A program made the position numbers and the translations under genes. A model generated the notes under the pieces. The model saw only the letters and a list, made by a program, of their open reading frames with translations. It was not told the DNA's origin and searched no databases. From the NCBI GenBank assembly GCA_004764695.1, contig SMSO01000032.1, positions 1,200,501 to 1,264,500 on the forward strand: a DNA stretch of 64,000 nt, written 5' to 3'. The stretch's first letter is position 1. Each line of letters begins with the position of its first letter. Source of the stretch: Schizochytrium sp. TIO01 (taxonomy: Eukaryota > Sar > Bigyra > Thraustochytrida > Thraustochytriidae). This document shows positions 1 to 14,900 of the stretch, piece by piece.

Positions 1-3000
1 ACTTCAAGTTCTTGGCTCTGACAGACGCATGGGTCTGGCTGCCTATTCTTGCTCTATTGTAAATCTTATGTCTAATGGGGCTTTACAAAGGGATACCAAG
101 AACTCTAGGAATGTCTTGTCCATTAGTTCCTTCAATTGGAGATCTCAGCAATGACACGCGATGATCTCATTTAGCATTCTCAACATGATTGGTGCTTGTT
201 GTATTTTCATCTAAAATAATGTCATTCGCTTACTTGTATTGGTGGATCTGACGAAGCAAAACAGAAGTAAAAAGGTATTTTCTGCAAGCGAAGCAAATAA
301 ACACACAACCACTCCTCCGCTCTTTCTTCTATAAGAACTGCTTTTTCTTCAACCCAAAGCGGTGTGCCAAAATCAACTCATTTACGACTATCAGGGCATC
401 GCAGTGCTAGTCTGACACAAGCACTGAGCAATGGTGTCAACTCGTATAATGATCATTGGTGCGCGGCCTGATAGTAACGATTATTTTAACGCAGCGTTGT
501 CCAGGTTATAGAGATATTTCATAATACCTAGAGCTTCTCGCGTTGGCTGGCATTGTGAAGGGAGACTTTGCTTGATACCATGGGCCCGGAACTCTTCTCA
601 AGTTCCCTTTGCGCTAACATTATACATAACCTTGTTCACCTTGGAAACGCTAATAAGACAAACGGCCTCAGGAGGTCAGTATAGATTATTAGAATCAGAC
701 GTTGCAAGGCACCGTCGACACAGAAAACAAAAATAGAAAATGCATATTAAATAATTGATTGTGATTTGTGAACTATAAGCTTACATATGTAATTCTGACA
801 CATTTTTATTTTCAGCCTTCCATAGTTCGACTTGAAAAGATATGATCTTTGCATACTCACAGATGTTGCAACAAAAGTTCTCAAAGCGAGCTACTGTCCA
901 GGAGCTTAGCTCTTGAATGCGCTGATCTTCCTCGGCTTTTCCAAAGCAAAGCTGCATATTTTGCGATATATGTTCGCTCTGCCCATCATGGTTGTCCGCA
1001 ATCCCTAACACGTCATTTGGGGCAGGATGAAGTTCTGCACCTCTTCCAGATGCTCAAAAGCAGCTGCAGGCAGAAAAAAGGAAGGGAAAAAAAGGCAAAA
1101 AAGATGTCACAAGACCCAGATAGAGACGTCATTGCTCTTCCCGCGTGCTTACGCGCCGGCGAGGGTCCAAGTACAGACAGGGCTCCCTCGTCAGCTCGCT
1201 GCTCTCCTTCCTCGCGCCCAGGATCATTCTCGCATCTTCGCGTAGGCTGCCGACCTCGACGCTAACCTCTCTTAGCGCTTAGTTTGCGCCGCCGCGCTGC
1301 GCTGCATGTCTTTCAACGCGCGTGTAGCTTATGGGCTTTCTGCTGCGTGGACTGCAGCGCCACTGTGGACTTCGCGGTATCGGCGCGAGCAGGCGCGCTT
1401 TCTTCTGCTGCTCGAACTGTGGTTCTCATCGCCACATCCCTTCCGCCCGCCTCACCTCGCGCTGTGGGCCCCGGCGCCGCGACGAAGTAAGCAGAGGCCG
1501 CCCGCCTCTGCCTCCTCTGCCTCCTCTGCGGCCTCGCGTTCGTTGGCTCGCGCTCGGCTTCGAGGCGTGAGCGGAACTATTATCTGTATGCATAACCTAC
1601 CTCTCGGCAGGGCGGGAGGGAGCCTCAGACGGCGCACATCCATCGTTCATTCTTTCGCGCACGATCGTCTCTCGTTGCAGCCCGAACCGGCGCCGCCGTT
1701 CTTGCGGGAGGCTTCGCCCGCAAAGCAGCCGCGCTTTGCGATTCCCCCTTCTCCTTTCGCGTGTGCTTCGCGGTGCCCTCTGCACTGACCTGGGACCACA
1801 GCGGCGCTAACTGTTCATCACTCAATCGATAACTCACTCAACCGTTCAATCGATTGAGTGATTGCTCTCTCAATGCCTCAATCGTCCTCTCGAATCAATC
1901 AATCAATCGCCTCAACTATCAGATACGGCGCTTCGCTCACGCCGCGGCGTGCTCCGCTGCATCAGTCTCTCTGTCTCTCTGTCTCTCTGTCTCTGTCTGT
2001 GTCGGTGCAGCGGCGATCGCGCGTGTCCTGGAGTTATGGGGGTCGCCACGCGCGCCACGGAGAGGGCGGAGGGGTTATCGTACACATTGAACGAATAACT
2101 AACCTCGATCCATCAGCATTGACTGCAGATTCGTCGTCGTTCTGGGTGCCAGCAAGTGAAGGTAGTACTTCTTACTATGCACTAACTAGTTCCTGCTTAA
2201 AACCAACAACAACAATATTATTATTAAAAAAAATAATAAAAAAATAAAAAAAAAGAGAGAAAGGAAAGAAGAAACACGAATCAAGAACAACTTAAATCGC
2301 CTCTGCGGCTCTTGCCGCCTACCGCGTAGCAGCGGACTGGTAGAAGGCTGTGGGCGAAGTAAATAGCAGAAACAGGGTCGGTTGGGTTTTTTTGGTTTGG
2401 ATATATGTATATATGTAGCAATGGGAAAATAGATAGCGACAGGTTTGGCGAAAGGGGGTCTCTCATCTCGCGCCCTAAGGACTACCTAGGCAACTTGTAG
2501 TAGGGGGCACGAAATTACTTTGAGTGAACGGAGACATGACTCCTCGTCGAGGACCATTTCCCCCCCTCAGTGCTCCACTGCGACTGAGAGCCGCCCTCTC
2601 AGCCCCTCTGGGGGGAAATTGATTCTGCGCTCACCCTCACAGGATGAGAAGCTCGAGCGCAGAGACCCCCCCTGTACTCGGGCATCTCGTGCCAGTGGAG
2701 ACATTCCGAATCACCCCTCTGCAGCACACTGCAGAAAATCACCCCCGCTTTCACTTCTTGTTATTTATTACCATGTAAACATTTTTATTTCTGTATTTTT
2801 GTTTTCGTTTTTTTGCCAAAAGAGAAGAATGCCTTTTCCGTTGATCTTGAAGTGAACCTTTTCTCTCGCTTTCTCCTCGCTCTTCGCATCCTTTGTGTAT
2901 GGGATCCTTTGGGTGAGCGCGTGAGTGTCTGTGAATAAGGTACCTCTGCCTCGCTACTGATTACAGTAGGGGCCTCCTGAAGATTGAAATTTCCAATCAA

Positions 3001-4004
3001 TCAACGTGCGGCCGAAGTTTGGTTTCTTTCTCTTTGCTGGATTTTCCCTTCTCACCATATTGCTTCTTAATTTCCCCATTTCTGTTCATTCCTTTAACAG
3101 AAAGAAAACATGAAAAGTAAAAGTTAAATCATAACAAATTATTGAAGATGATCTAGCTTCGCTGGAATCGAAAACTCTGCTCAACAAACCCATTAGCAGG
3201 CTCTATATTCGCTTCGCCGCTTATTGCGCGCTCTGCGGCTTTGCTCCAGGTCTCGCGAGCCTTCGGCCTGCCCCAGCTTCAGCACTTCTCTCGGCACTGG
3301 ACACGGCTTCAGAGGTGCCGCGGCGTGGGCTTGTGGGTCATCATTCATACATTCATTCCTTCGTTCGTTCGCTCTTTCAACCTCAAGCACGCCTTCTGAA
3401 AGAAGGGCCTTCTGTTTCGAGACTCCGGGGCCCTTCCCTCTGACCGAAGCCTGCTGTTTCGAGGGTCCTAGCTTCCGCAGCGCCGCGTCTGCCCTTCAGA
3501 CCAGAGGCGCTCCCCTCCTAATCAAGCTCCGCACGACAGAGGCAGAGAGAGAGAGAGGGGGCTCAATCGACTTTTCAAGCTTAATCAGGGCGCCGCAGAG
3601 ATATAACTCGCAAAACGCACCCCACACAGGCGAACAGCGGGGCCCTGCTTTCTCGCCTCCAGACAGCTGTAGCTAGAAGCCCCGTTGAACAAACCGGTCG
3701 CGGCCATTCTCCGCCTTCGCGCAGAGTAAGCTTCCACGTGCCCAAGCCTCTGGTTGGCTCAACACGAGGCCCGAAAGTCGCTCTGGGAGCCCACCAGGGC
3801 CTGGTGAGACGACATCCGTAGCGCTAAGTTCATCGCTGAGAGACACACCGCGGCGACGTTAGAGCGTGGAACTACAGACAAAGAGCGAGACGGGGAGAAA
3901 GAGAGAAACTGAAAGAATCAGCGCAAGCAACAAATTGAGTTGATTTCTGATTGAGCGTTAGGTCCGTGAGGAGCAAGGCAGTCACCCATTTGGGGGCTGA
4001 GGTG
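1..4004. other. Spacer and leader upstream of the AP2 gene
   Basis: No gene is supported here. An open frame without a start runs from base 3 to a TGA at 152–154 on + and could be the tail of a gene lying off the window, but it matches nothing I know. A GC-rich block at about 1130–1790 and another at 3230–3700 have open frames on both strands, as high-GC DNA does by chance. About 2220–2275 is purine- and A-rich. About 3700–4004, ending in an AG-rich stretch, is probably the promoter and 5' leader of the AP2 gene starting at 4005. Confidence 0.5.
1965..2002. repeat. CTCTCTGT-type simple repeat
   Basis: About four imperfect copies of an eight-base CT/GT-rich unit lie in the spacer upstream of the AP2 gene. 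No gene overlaps it. Confidence 0.7.
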
Positions 4005-4085
4005 ATGATGGGCCAGATTGGCGCAGGAGATGCGCGGCTAATGCAGCTAGCGAGCATCCTGCAGAACAACGCGCAGCAGCAACAA

Positions 4086-4116
<31 letters not shown>

Positions 4117-6519
4117 CTCAGCAGCAGCAGCAACAACAGCAATGCTCGCAGCAGACATCGTTTGCGCCAGACAGGTAAGTGATCTTGACGTTGAGTTGAA
4201 TCGAAAGTGATGGCTTGAATTTCCCGCCACTTATATCCAGCTTCAAGTAGGATAAGAGAAAGTTTGAAGCATTTCAAAAGGTACCGGAGAAGAAGGGTGG
4301 CTTGGTGTATATTGCAGTTGAGACTGACGAGAGGTTTATTCCATTGAACTTGCATGTGGTCGAATGGTCATCTTTTCTGTGCATTTGCTTGCAAAACTGT
4401 GCTTTGCTTTACTAATATATGCTATTGGACTTTGTCCAAGGACTTGTTTGTTTTTCTTTTCGTTGTGATGAATTAATGTTTGGTTTGAATCATTTCCTGT
4501 GTCCTTTCACGGCTTGCTCGTGTTGGCTCTTGTGTCCATTGTTTTAATGCTCAGGAATTCTAGAAATGTAAACACTGGTGGAAATGGGAGCGCGTTGCTT
4601 CAACTGCCTGGGCAGAACATGAATGCACTAACCAATTTTCTAAGCAACTACAACTCTGCTCAAGCGGGCCAAGCTCCAGTTCCGGTTGCCAGTATTCCTG
4701 TGGATCGCAGCTCAAGTACGGGTACTGCCAGCGGAAGTGGAAACGCCCCTACTGCCGGAGGCAATAGCTCTAATAATATCAACAGCAGCAAGGGCGCCGC
4801 CAACACCGCCAACAGCAACAGTAGCAAGGTCAGCAATGACAACAATGTAAGTTCTGAAAATAAGACTTTTTTAAAATGAAAGCGTCGGTAGCCAATTACA
4901 TCGCCACAGCGTGAGCAACAAATTTAAGATTTTCAATCTAACAATGATGAGGTCTATGGACATTTCCTATTTATGCATATACACTCTGCCGGATCAAAAT
5001 ACAGCAACAGCAACAGCAAAACAACTCTTTCCCATTTGGATTGCAAAATATGATACTTCAACAGGCAAGTAACAGTAACAACAACAACCAGCAACAACAA
5101 ATAGGAAGCAACGTTTATTCTGTTGCACCGCTCCCTTTTATGCAAATGCAAAACCTCATGGGAGGTGGCAACTCCAATTTAGCTCCATTTTTTCAACAAA
5201 ACCGCCTACAGTCAGACCAGCAGCAGAATCAACCTCAGCAGCAACAGATGATCTCAATGCTGAACCAACAACCATTTTTGATGCAACAGAAATCATCAAA
5301 CGGAATTCCTCAGAGTCAGTTTCGAGGAGTTAGCTGGGACCGTAGCGTGAACACCTGGCGCTGCAAAGTGAACTCCGTACATGTAGGCTACTTTGATAGC
5401 GAACTTGAAGCTGCTCGAGCGTATGACGAAGCTACGCTTTCACTGCACCAGCCGGGTTGTGGCATGCAACTTCGTCTGAACTTTCCCCTTAGTGACTATA
5501 AGGACAAACCCCCTGGCACCTTTAAGTATACAACTAAACGAGATGGAAAGTCGCGAGGTACATCTCAATACCGCGGTGTTTTATGGGATAAGGCTAGTCG
5601 CTCCTGGCGAGCCAAAATTAAGCACAAAGGACATACTAAATACCTCGGTCTCTTCCGTGATGAAGCTGCTGCGGCACGTGCTTATGATAAAGCCGCCTAC
5701 GATCTGCGTGGATCGGCCGCTAAGCTAAATTTCCCTCATATCAAGTCTGAGGAAGACGACGAGGACGATGATGAAGGAGAAAAAGACGAGGACAAAAATT
5801 CCAAGACACGAACCGCTGGCCGACTTACAAGGAGCTCTTTGAGGCAGATGTCTAAAGGGGGCACCTCCAAAAAGGGGGACGAAGAGGCATCCCGGTCGTC
5901 ACAAGGTCATGCTAATTCCTTAAATCGGGGACAAAAACGCTCATCTGAACCTTTTGATGAGGTAGCGCAAAAATATGCTCGGATTACGCAGCGTCAGGCC
6001 CAGAGACGTGAAGTATATCATAAAAACCGCAGCAAATTACAGGTGTTCCACCAGTCACTATCGGGTGAACCATCTGAGAAAGAGCAAAAGGATAACCCTG
6101 ACTCTAAGGAAGGCTTGATTCACTTGGATGCCCTTAAGATCATGATTGTGAATGCAATGGAAGCATCTGTCTCAAGCAAGGCAGCTAAAGAAAAGAATAA
6201 CCACAAAGGAAGCTCGCGTGGCCGCTTGTCTTCTCAGGGCAGCAGCAGCAGCAGCAGCAGCAGCAGCGGTAACAGTGGAGGCAATGGTGGTTCTGAAGAT
6301 GATGGAGAGATGGAGCTTTCTATCCTGAAAAAGATCGCAGCTGCAAAGCAGGGACATATTTCTGTGCGCTTCTCAGACTTTTTGCAGGCCGTGCAAGGCC
6401 AAGTCGAACGTGAAATCCTTTCATTTTTGACCGAAAACAAAATCACTTTCAAGGGGCAGCAAAAGCCTCCACAAAACTCTCCCTCCCCGCCATATTCTCC
6501 CTCTCCAGAAAGCGATTAA
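4005..6519 (+). CDS. Double AP2-domain protein, three exons
   Basis: Exons join(4005..4174, 4555..4846, 5005..6519) give about 658 residues. Both introns have GTAAGT donors and CAG acceptors, and the frame is kept across both joins (phase 2, then phase 0). The start is the first in-frame ATG; the codon beside it (4008) is also ATG. Two AP2/ERF DNA-binding domains lie at about residues 258–315 (SQFRGVSWDR onward) and 341–398 (SQYRGVLWDK onward). Each has the WDR/WDK strand, the Trp–Arg core and the AARAYD helix. The N-terminus is rich in Gln and Asn (polyQ in exon 1). After the domains come an acidic stretch, a Ser run (about 6240–6270) and a C-terminal Pro/Ser tail. By family it should be a nuclear sequence-specific transcription factor; the target is unknown. 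The gene converges on KRR1. Confidence 0.88.
4069..4141 (+). repeat. CAG/CAA tract encoding polyglutamine
   Basis: Near-continuous CAG and CAA codons in exon 1 of the AP2 gene encode a long Gln run broken by one Pro. CAG/CAA mixing suggests selection for the amino acid rather than a recent pure expansion. Confidence 0.85.
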
Positions 6520-7545
6520 GTTTTGAGGGGTTAGCATTTGAAATACAAAACTTCTATCTCACCTGTTCGTTGGTTTTTGCGGATATGCAATGGGCACATA
6601 TCATTCTGCGGGCAGAACCATCATTTTCTTGTTTTCTATATAGATTGGCTTTCTTTATCCTTTTACTGTCGTTTCTCGCTTCTTATCTAATCACTGAAGC
6701 TTCAGTTCTCATGTTATTCAATTCGCACGAATATGCACCATGTAGCAGGAAGTTTTAAATTTTGGTCCGTCACTATGCCAAAAGCAGCATGCCATTCTTG
6801 CCTGGCAAAGAAGGCACGCCGAATATTACACGTACGCTCAACGCGATACACGTTTAGCTTTGCGGATACATAGATGCATCAGTTGGTCAAGATTTAATGA
6901 TTATTAAATAATAAGCAGACAATCAAGTATATTCTCTTTTCTTAGCTTTCCAATTATATTATGATCATGAAGTTGGTGCATGTTGAAACAGAAGAGGCCA
7001 ATCTTGAGAGATTTACTTTAGAAAAAACCACTTCGTTTGTCCAGCATACTCATGGGAGTGCAACAAAGACTATATCCATGCAGCCGGGCACTCTAAGCTC
7101 GTATCTGGGGTACACAACCGACCTACCCGGAAGTAATCTTTGATCTCTCACTTGAATTTGGCTTAAAGATATGACCCCTTACATTAAGTGGAAAAAATAA
7201 AGTGTGTACGAGAAATTGTTTCAAAGGGAGTTTTTTACTTTCTATCAAATCATTGTACTCTCGGGAGATACTTGAAGCAGCAGTTGTGGATGCTATTAAT
7301 GAAAATTGTGTGAACACAATTTTGGTCAGTGCAGACTCCGTGTTGTACTTTGAAAATGCAATTACAGCAGCAGGCATATCTCAAACCTACTGAAGTTGTT
7401 GCCTTTATTGAATTTGTTGTTGCTGTCAGTATTAATGTCGTAATTGGAGTCGCAACTGTTGTCGTGTAGAAGGAATCGGACTGTGAAGTTCGAAAAACAT
7501 ATAAAGGGATTGGTCTGCATTTCTGCAAACAGCTCAACACTCCTC
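6520..7545. other. Convergent 3' spacer between AP2 gene and KRR1
   Basis: AT-rich spacer holding the 3' ends of two convergent genes. Short open frames at 6961–7143 and 7202–7393 (+) have no recognisable domain or protein-like composition. Nothing else is seen. Confidence 0.5.
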
Positions 7546-8688
<1,143 letters not shown>

Positions 8689-11224
8689 CTAGTAGAAAGA
8701 ATCCAATCCGCCCAAGCCAAGCAAGCTAAGCTAGTTGACAACTCAGCGAACTCCCGAGCACGAGCGAAGGCCCAAACTCGTTACCTTCTCCACCTCAGCA
8801 GAGTCCGTCTCTGCCAATCAGAAGTATGCTGTTCGCAGTCTCCAACCCAAGACCAGAATGGCCTCAAGCACTACCTAGGCTCCCTTCACTCACTGGCCAG
8901 TCCTGCCCCCTTGTTTGGCTGGTTGCACGCCTCTCGAGCACCACCCATGCTACTCACATAATAGAACACGCAGGAACCAGGGACTAAGAGCAGGAGTCTC
9001 GAAAGTTCTATAGGGGTGGGATAGAATATTACGGATGAAAGAGGAAATCATGGAAGAATGAAAAGGGTTGTGCAAAGAAGTAAGGCTCGCTGGCGGGCGA
9101 GTGGGTTGTAATGGAGAAGAAGAATGCAGTGCAGTGCAGTGAGAAAAGGGCAAGGAGAAAATGGTGTTGATGAACAGGAGGAAATGGCTTTGCTGAGGCT
9201 GTGCATCAACAAAGTATGAACGAAAGTTTCCGATTTGCTAATGGACCATCTTAGAGACACAGCGGAATGAGGCTTCTTTCTGAAGTTGGCAAACGTGACA
9301 TTATTGCGAGTAGACGGTTGCCCTTCCAAGCATGCAATGTTAAAGGCAACCGTTCTTGTTGTCGAGCTATGGTGAAAATCTTGAAAGGCATGTAGTAGTT
9401 TTATAGGTTTTCGATTCTGTATTCATTGAAAGGCGTTTATTCAAATAGCATAGATTTGGGTATTTGTAAGTTCTCTAATACTATATCTGTCAAGTCTACG
9501 TTCCAGTTGGTCAAACTTTACAGTAGGCTCCCATGAGGATGTCCTGACTTCAGTTCTTCACCTATGACAGATTAAATCATCTCAAGCTTCCTGAGTTTGC
9601 TCCTAAGTATTTGGGACGATAACAATTACATTCAAAGTATTTCTGTCTTGTTTGTTTTCCAATGGTGTATCATATGTCTAGGCCATCTAAAATCTGCGAT
9701 AAGGAAAAGGAAGATACTAATGGCACCTGTTCTTTTGGCCGGGCTGTTTGTATTCTCGTACCGTGTCATTTGTTAGATGTCGAACCTTTCGTATTACATG
9801 AAAACTTAAAACACGATCAAATATACTATTCAAGAGTCGAAGAATCACTTTAAAAGAGTGAACCTTTTTGCTCCAGTGACTGACACCAAGAAAAACGAGA
9901 CGGTTTTTAAAATATCAAAATAACATATATAATTTTTAAAAGTACAGGTGCAGCAGTCAGATTTGAATAAAAGGAAAGGAAAGGAAAGAAAAAGAGATAG
10001 CACTTGGTTTATTCTTCTTTGTTTATATCTTTTTAAATTAAAAAAATTCTCCACATTTGAGTCAATGTTGTAAAGATCTAAGCTCAGCATTCTTCAGCAG
10101 TTGCCGCATTCATTATCTTTTTGACTTAGGAAGAACTTAGCTGCTGATTTTGGTGACGCGACGATGTTTCACGATATTGCTGGAAGATGGAGACTGCACT
10201 TGTTTATAAACAACTTCCTGGGAAGACGCCGAAGCTGGTTTACTATCAAAAGCTGGAACAGTAGAACAGTGCTTAAAAGTCGCTCTCGTCTTCAGTTTTA
10301 CGAATGTTGGACCTTAAACTTTCTAAAGGGAATTTAGAACCACTACGCAGCGAACGAAGGCTATGGACATACACACATGCATCCATGGCTCGAAAGCAGA
10401 GCATCATTTGCGCGTGATTTGCAAACGATGGTAACAAAGAGAGCAGTCGGTGCCGCGTCATTGTACTGATGGGCTTCAGGTTCTTTGCCAATTGAGGTGA
10501 TTCCTGAACTATGTTGTGTTGGACGTCCTCTCGTGAAGGTGAGGAGAACTCATCAGCAGGAGTCAATTTTTATTACTCCCTTCATGCAGAGACGAATGGT
10601 AGTTTCGCTTATTAGCTCTTCTTCTCCCTCGAACGACAGCCTGCATCAAACAAGCAACCTAGCTGCGATTTATCGTGGCTACGCGGGGCTTCTTTTGCTG
10701 GACGCAGCATGTTAGTACCACTTATTTGTCGTTCTTCGGTTATTCCATTCTGTCCGCTGATTCCTTAGTATGTTTCTATAATCAAAGTTCGAAGGTCTCT
10801 CCTTCTGTCTACAAAGAAGCGATGGGATTTCTGCCCAAAGATGGCGTATAAACTTCCATTTTACAGGAAAGATGGAACTTTGCGCGTATGCCGCCAAGAA
10901 AGAAAAAGAAAGAAAGAAAGAAAATTTGTTCTTCTTTTCTTCCGCAAAGAAACAAGGGAGCCTAATGAAGAGGCCATGAAATCAGTGCTCCAGGTCTACA
11001 AAACTTCATTCGGGCAGGCCAGCATATGCCATTCCCTGTCTCTAAAGCTATCCGGTATGCCCTTCTACGGAGCTGTAGATCACCACCGCATTGTCTGCGC
11101 CCCCTCCAAATTTTGGAGGTCGATTCCAAGATTAAGATTAGTTCTCTGCAGAGCCCTTTTGCATGCTTCTTCTTGAAAACAAAAGATTAAAAGCACTTTG
11201 ATACTTTCTCAAGTCAATAACACT

Positions 11225-11268
<44 letters not shown>
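11225..11268. repeat. (AATC)11 tetranucleotide array
   Basis: Eleven uninterrupted AATC copies in non-coding DNA. The same unit makes a longer structured array near 42 kb. Confidence 0.92.
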
Positions 11269-11550
11269 TCAATCCTGCCAAATCCCAATCCTCAACGTTC
11301 GCGGTCGCTGCGATGGATGACGAGGCGGCTTATGTCCGCTGCGCTTCTGCAGCGTCGACGGGGCGCCTTAGGAACAAAGACCTTTTGTGAGAGACAGACA
11401 GACAGACAGACTGATAAAATAAACACATCATAAACACATAATCTCTCTCTGTGTCTCTCTACCAACAAGCAGAGTCTCTGTAGTCACTTTTGGGGTATGC
11501 GTCGCTGCTTTTGGGAGTGAAGAAGCTGTACGTATCTGCATGTAGGTACC

Positions 11551-11574
11551 TATCTATCTATCTATCCATCCATC
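11551..11574. repeat. TATC/CATC tetranucleotide array
   Basis: Four TATC copies passing into CATC copies, directly after a TAGGTACCTA palindrome at 11543–11552. Confidence 0.85.
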
Positions 11575-11919
11575 TGTGTATTTGTTTCTATCTGTTTACT
11601 CTCGTGCGCGTATTTTGGAGTGATGATAGAGCGAAAGAAATAAATAATTGATGAATGAGTGAATTTATGAGTGCAAGAATGAGTGAAGAATTGACGAATG
11701 ATTGATGAATGAATGGGTGAAGGAGCTTACTTCTGTGTGGATATAGCGCCGTAGTCACAGCTCCATGCTGGCGTTTGCAGCTCGATTTCGTACATCTGCT
11801 GCACTCGTGGCACCACCGCGTGATTTGCATTTTCCGCTCAAGACGGATGGACGGACCTCGAGCGCCATCAATTCACGATTTCACGCGGATGATGGATTGA
11901 TTGATTGCTCGCAGTCTGT

Positions 11920-11990
11920 GATGTGATGTGATGTGATGCGATGCGATGCGATGCGATGCGATGCGATGCGATGCGATGCGATGCGATGCG
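11920..11990. repeat. GATGY pentanucleotide array
   Basis: About 14 copies of a five-base unit. The first three or four are GATGT and the rest GATGC, so a single C/T change separates two blocks. It lies in the gene-poor region and is not part of any supported gene. Confidence 0.9.
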
Positions 11991-14900
11991 CATGGAATGA
12001 TGGAAAGTGCTGGTGATCGATCGTATCATTGGTACTGTTTTCAAGGTGTGCTTGGGCTGTGGCGGCGGACGGTGGTGCTAGAAACCAACCCAGCACTGAA
12101 GAAGCAGTGCTTTCGTTCTCTGTTTGATTTTTGGTCGTTGAGGAGGAGACTGACTGTTCTCTTAGAAAAGCCTTTTCACGGCTGTTTTCCAGTCCAGAAC
12201 CAGCTTTCTTCTCTTTCTTTCTTTCTTTCTTTTCTTTCTTTCTTTCTTTCTTCTTGCTAGCTGTTTTCAAAATTCATTTTAATTTTATTTTGTAATGTAG
12301 ATAATCTTTTTAAAGTCAACCTAACCGGCCTCTAGTGTTTTATTTTCGCATGGCAGCACTTTAGAATGTTGTTATTCCCAGACAGGACGTCGCATTCTGC
12401 TGGTTTCGAAGCGTTTCTTTTTGCGCCAGTGCCATAGAAACACTGAAGCCCAGCGTTCGTCCTTGAAGTTCATGCAAAAATAACGCCCATATGCCATCCT
12501 GAGTTATGTGGAGGGGGGTGAACTTAGAGAGGGCATCAATAATTAAAGAACGTAATTTTACGATAGCACTAAAATGTTGGGAGTAAAGAAAAATATAGTT
12601 ACTTCTCTTATAAATATAGTATTTTTCTGAACATATATACATATATATATAAACTTTTAAAATATATATTTATGATTTAAAGTTTTTTTTGTTTGTTTTT
12701 TGAAATTAAGAGAAGAAGAAAAGTTGAGGATGATGATAGAATCACAGAACACAGTGCAAAGAAAGCATGCCAGCTCTTGCGGATCTCTGGGCCGCCACCG
12801 ATACATGAAACTTAGCTTAAGTTGACCACACATAAATACGACTGCAGAGTAGGCGTATCTTTATGCAAGACATGCAAGACATGCCAAGCCAAGTGGCCAG
12901 ACACGTTGCACATCTTGAAGTGTATGACCTATCTTTCATGCTAGTTACTGCATAGATAGATATCGGCCTGGTGGATGAAATGCCATGCTGAGGACACTTC
13001 GCGGCACAATATTGCGTTATGATATCGTGGGGTAGCGAATATAGTTTTAGCCTGACAACTCCTCTGTTATATGATGGCGATATGAGTTGCCCTCACCTCC
13101 ATGAATGAATCTTCTCTAGACAGCGAGAGGTCTCGCATCAGCCTGATCAATAAACAAACTGCGAACTGCGCGATGCGTACGTTTAAAGTAATTCACAGCA
13201 CCACCGGCAGCGCAGCAGTTGTAGGTTGTTAATCAGCTCTCCGCGCAGGATCTCTCAGAGGTTGGGATCCTTTGGTCGCCACAAAGTAAGCAAACACTCA
13301 CCATAAACCCACGTGGGCCTCCTTCGCCCCGCCGTGGCGTAGATGGTGGCTTACGTCTGCAGGATCAACTTAACTTGGTGACATACATCACTGCTGATTA
13401 GATCAAATCAAATCACTGCTCTCTTCAAGTCGCGCATGATCAGCCCAAAACACTTTCTTAAGTGGGTGGTAGGAGGTGCTAGCGCTCCTTTGCTCACGAC
13501 TGGCTTGCGTCAGATCCATTTCCCAGAGGTCTTGCTGTAACTTGGTTCTTGAGCACTCTTCAGTTCCCAGTTTCTACGTTGACCGACCATCGATTGCGTG
13601 AGCTTTTGCTGACGGTACAGACCGAAAGTTAAGATCGAGGGACTGACTCAATGTCGGCAAGTTGCGCTCTGAAGAACTAACTTCTTGCGAAATGGTTCAG
13701 AAAAAGTCAGGTACGCCCGCTTGCTCGCTCGCGGATGTTTGGAAGCGACGCGTACGTACGTCTCCGCTATAGAATTGGCCCATATCTTGCTACGGACATC
13801 TACAGATGATTTCAGGATTGGTATAGTTCTTCTTCAAATTGCTGTGTTTTAGCGTAGCGCAGGGAATTGACTAATTCAATCGCTCGTAAACCTTTCATTA
13901 TTATATTTCAGCCTGAGCAGACACGGTATCAAGGTTTCTAACTTTGTTACGCGCTATCAAGTCTCTCTTTTCTCGCTTCTGCGCGCTCGTTCATTCCCAG
14001 ATCACAGTCAGTCAAAGTCGTTCTCCCTGTTCCTTTCACTCTTTCATGAAGGTTGACTTTTGATTTTAAAATAAGAGTTTTTTTCTTCTTTTTTCTCTTG
14101 AATAAAGTTTTATATTCGGAAAATAATAATTTTTAAAACATCATTTAAAAGTTTTTTAAATTTGTAAAGCTGATGGAGACCGTGAAGCTCGATCGAAAAG
14201 CTTGGAGTTGGAGCCTTGAGTTGCGAGGAGCGGTTTTGCAAAGTTCAACTTATTTGCAATTCAAAGAAAGTTTCATCCCCATCAAGCTTTATCGAAGTTA
14301 TGTTTGTATCTGCTTATAGTTTCCGAGCACAACTGGCAACGTAGCCAAGCACCCTAAATATTATCAGCACTTGTAAAGATCATAATTGGAGAACCCCGAG
14401 TTCCTCTCACAAAGCAAAATGCGAGAAGCAATTTTCATTGCATTCCCTCAAGAAATAAGCTAAATCCAAATGTGCCTCAGCTTCGTGAATACCGAGACGC
14501 CAACCTTGTTCCATTGTGGCAGGTATCGATAAGTTGCCCATTGCAGCTGCTGGTTAGTGAGTATTCATCGACACTCGCAAAGGTATCGATCGCGTAATAC
14601 CCGTACAACCTGGCATGCTTCAATTGACCACATTTAAATTTCCGATTCGAGTGACCAGATTACGAATTCTGCATCTGATTTTCCCTGCAAACTGAATTTT
14701 CCGACGAGCATAATTCTCGTTCAAATCATTCCAAGTGCATTACATACTCTAATCTGGCTATCGCTCTGGAGCTTCGCATGTCATCAGGATGAATTATCAA
14801 GGCACATACTCAGACCTACGAGGATATGGTTTTGGCGTCATCGAGAAATATCCGCACAGATTGCAACTCCTCTTCTCATTGGACTCAGATGTGGCCTTTT

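Noticed and set aside
3-154. Open frame from the window edge on +, possible 3' end of a gene
   Set aside because: Only 50 codons, no start visible and no recognisable family.
849-1788. Overlapping open frames on both strands
   Set aside because: All frames are open because the block is GC-rich; composition is Arg/Ser/Pro/Ala-rich with no domain.
3224-3676. 150-codon open frame (+)
   Set aside because: Ser/Arg/Phe-rich, no motif, and lies in the likely promoter of the AP2 gene.
11881-12270. 129-codon open frame on the complement
   Set aside because: It is a translation of the GATGC and GAAA arrays.
13691-13712. ATG followed by MVQKKS and a GTACG donor, like a ribosomal-protein first exon
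   Set aside because: None of the nearby acceptors continues the frame for more than about 15 codons.
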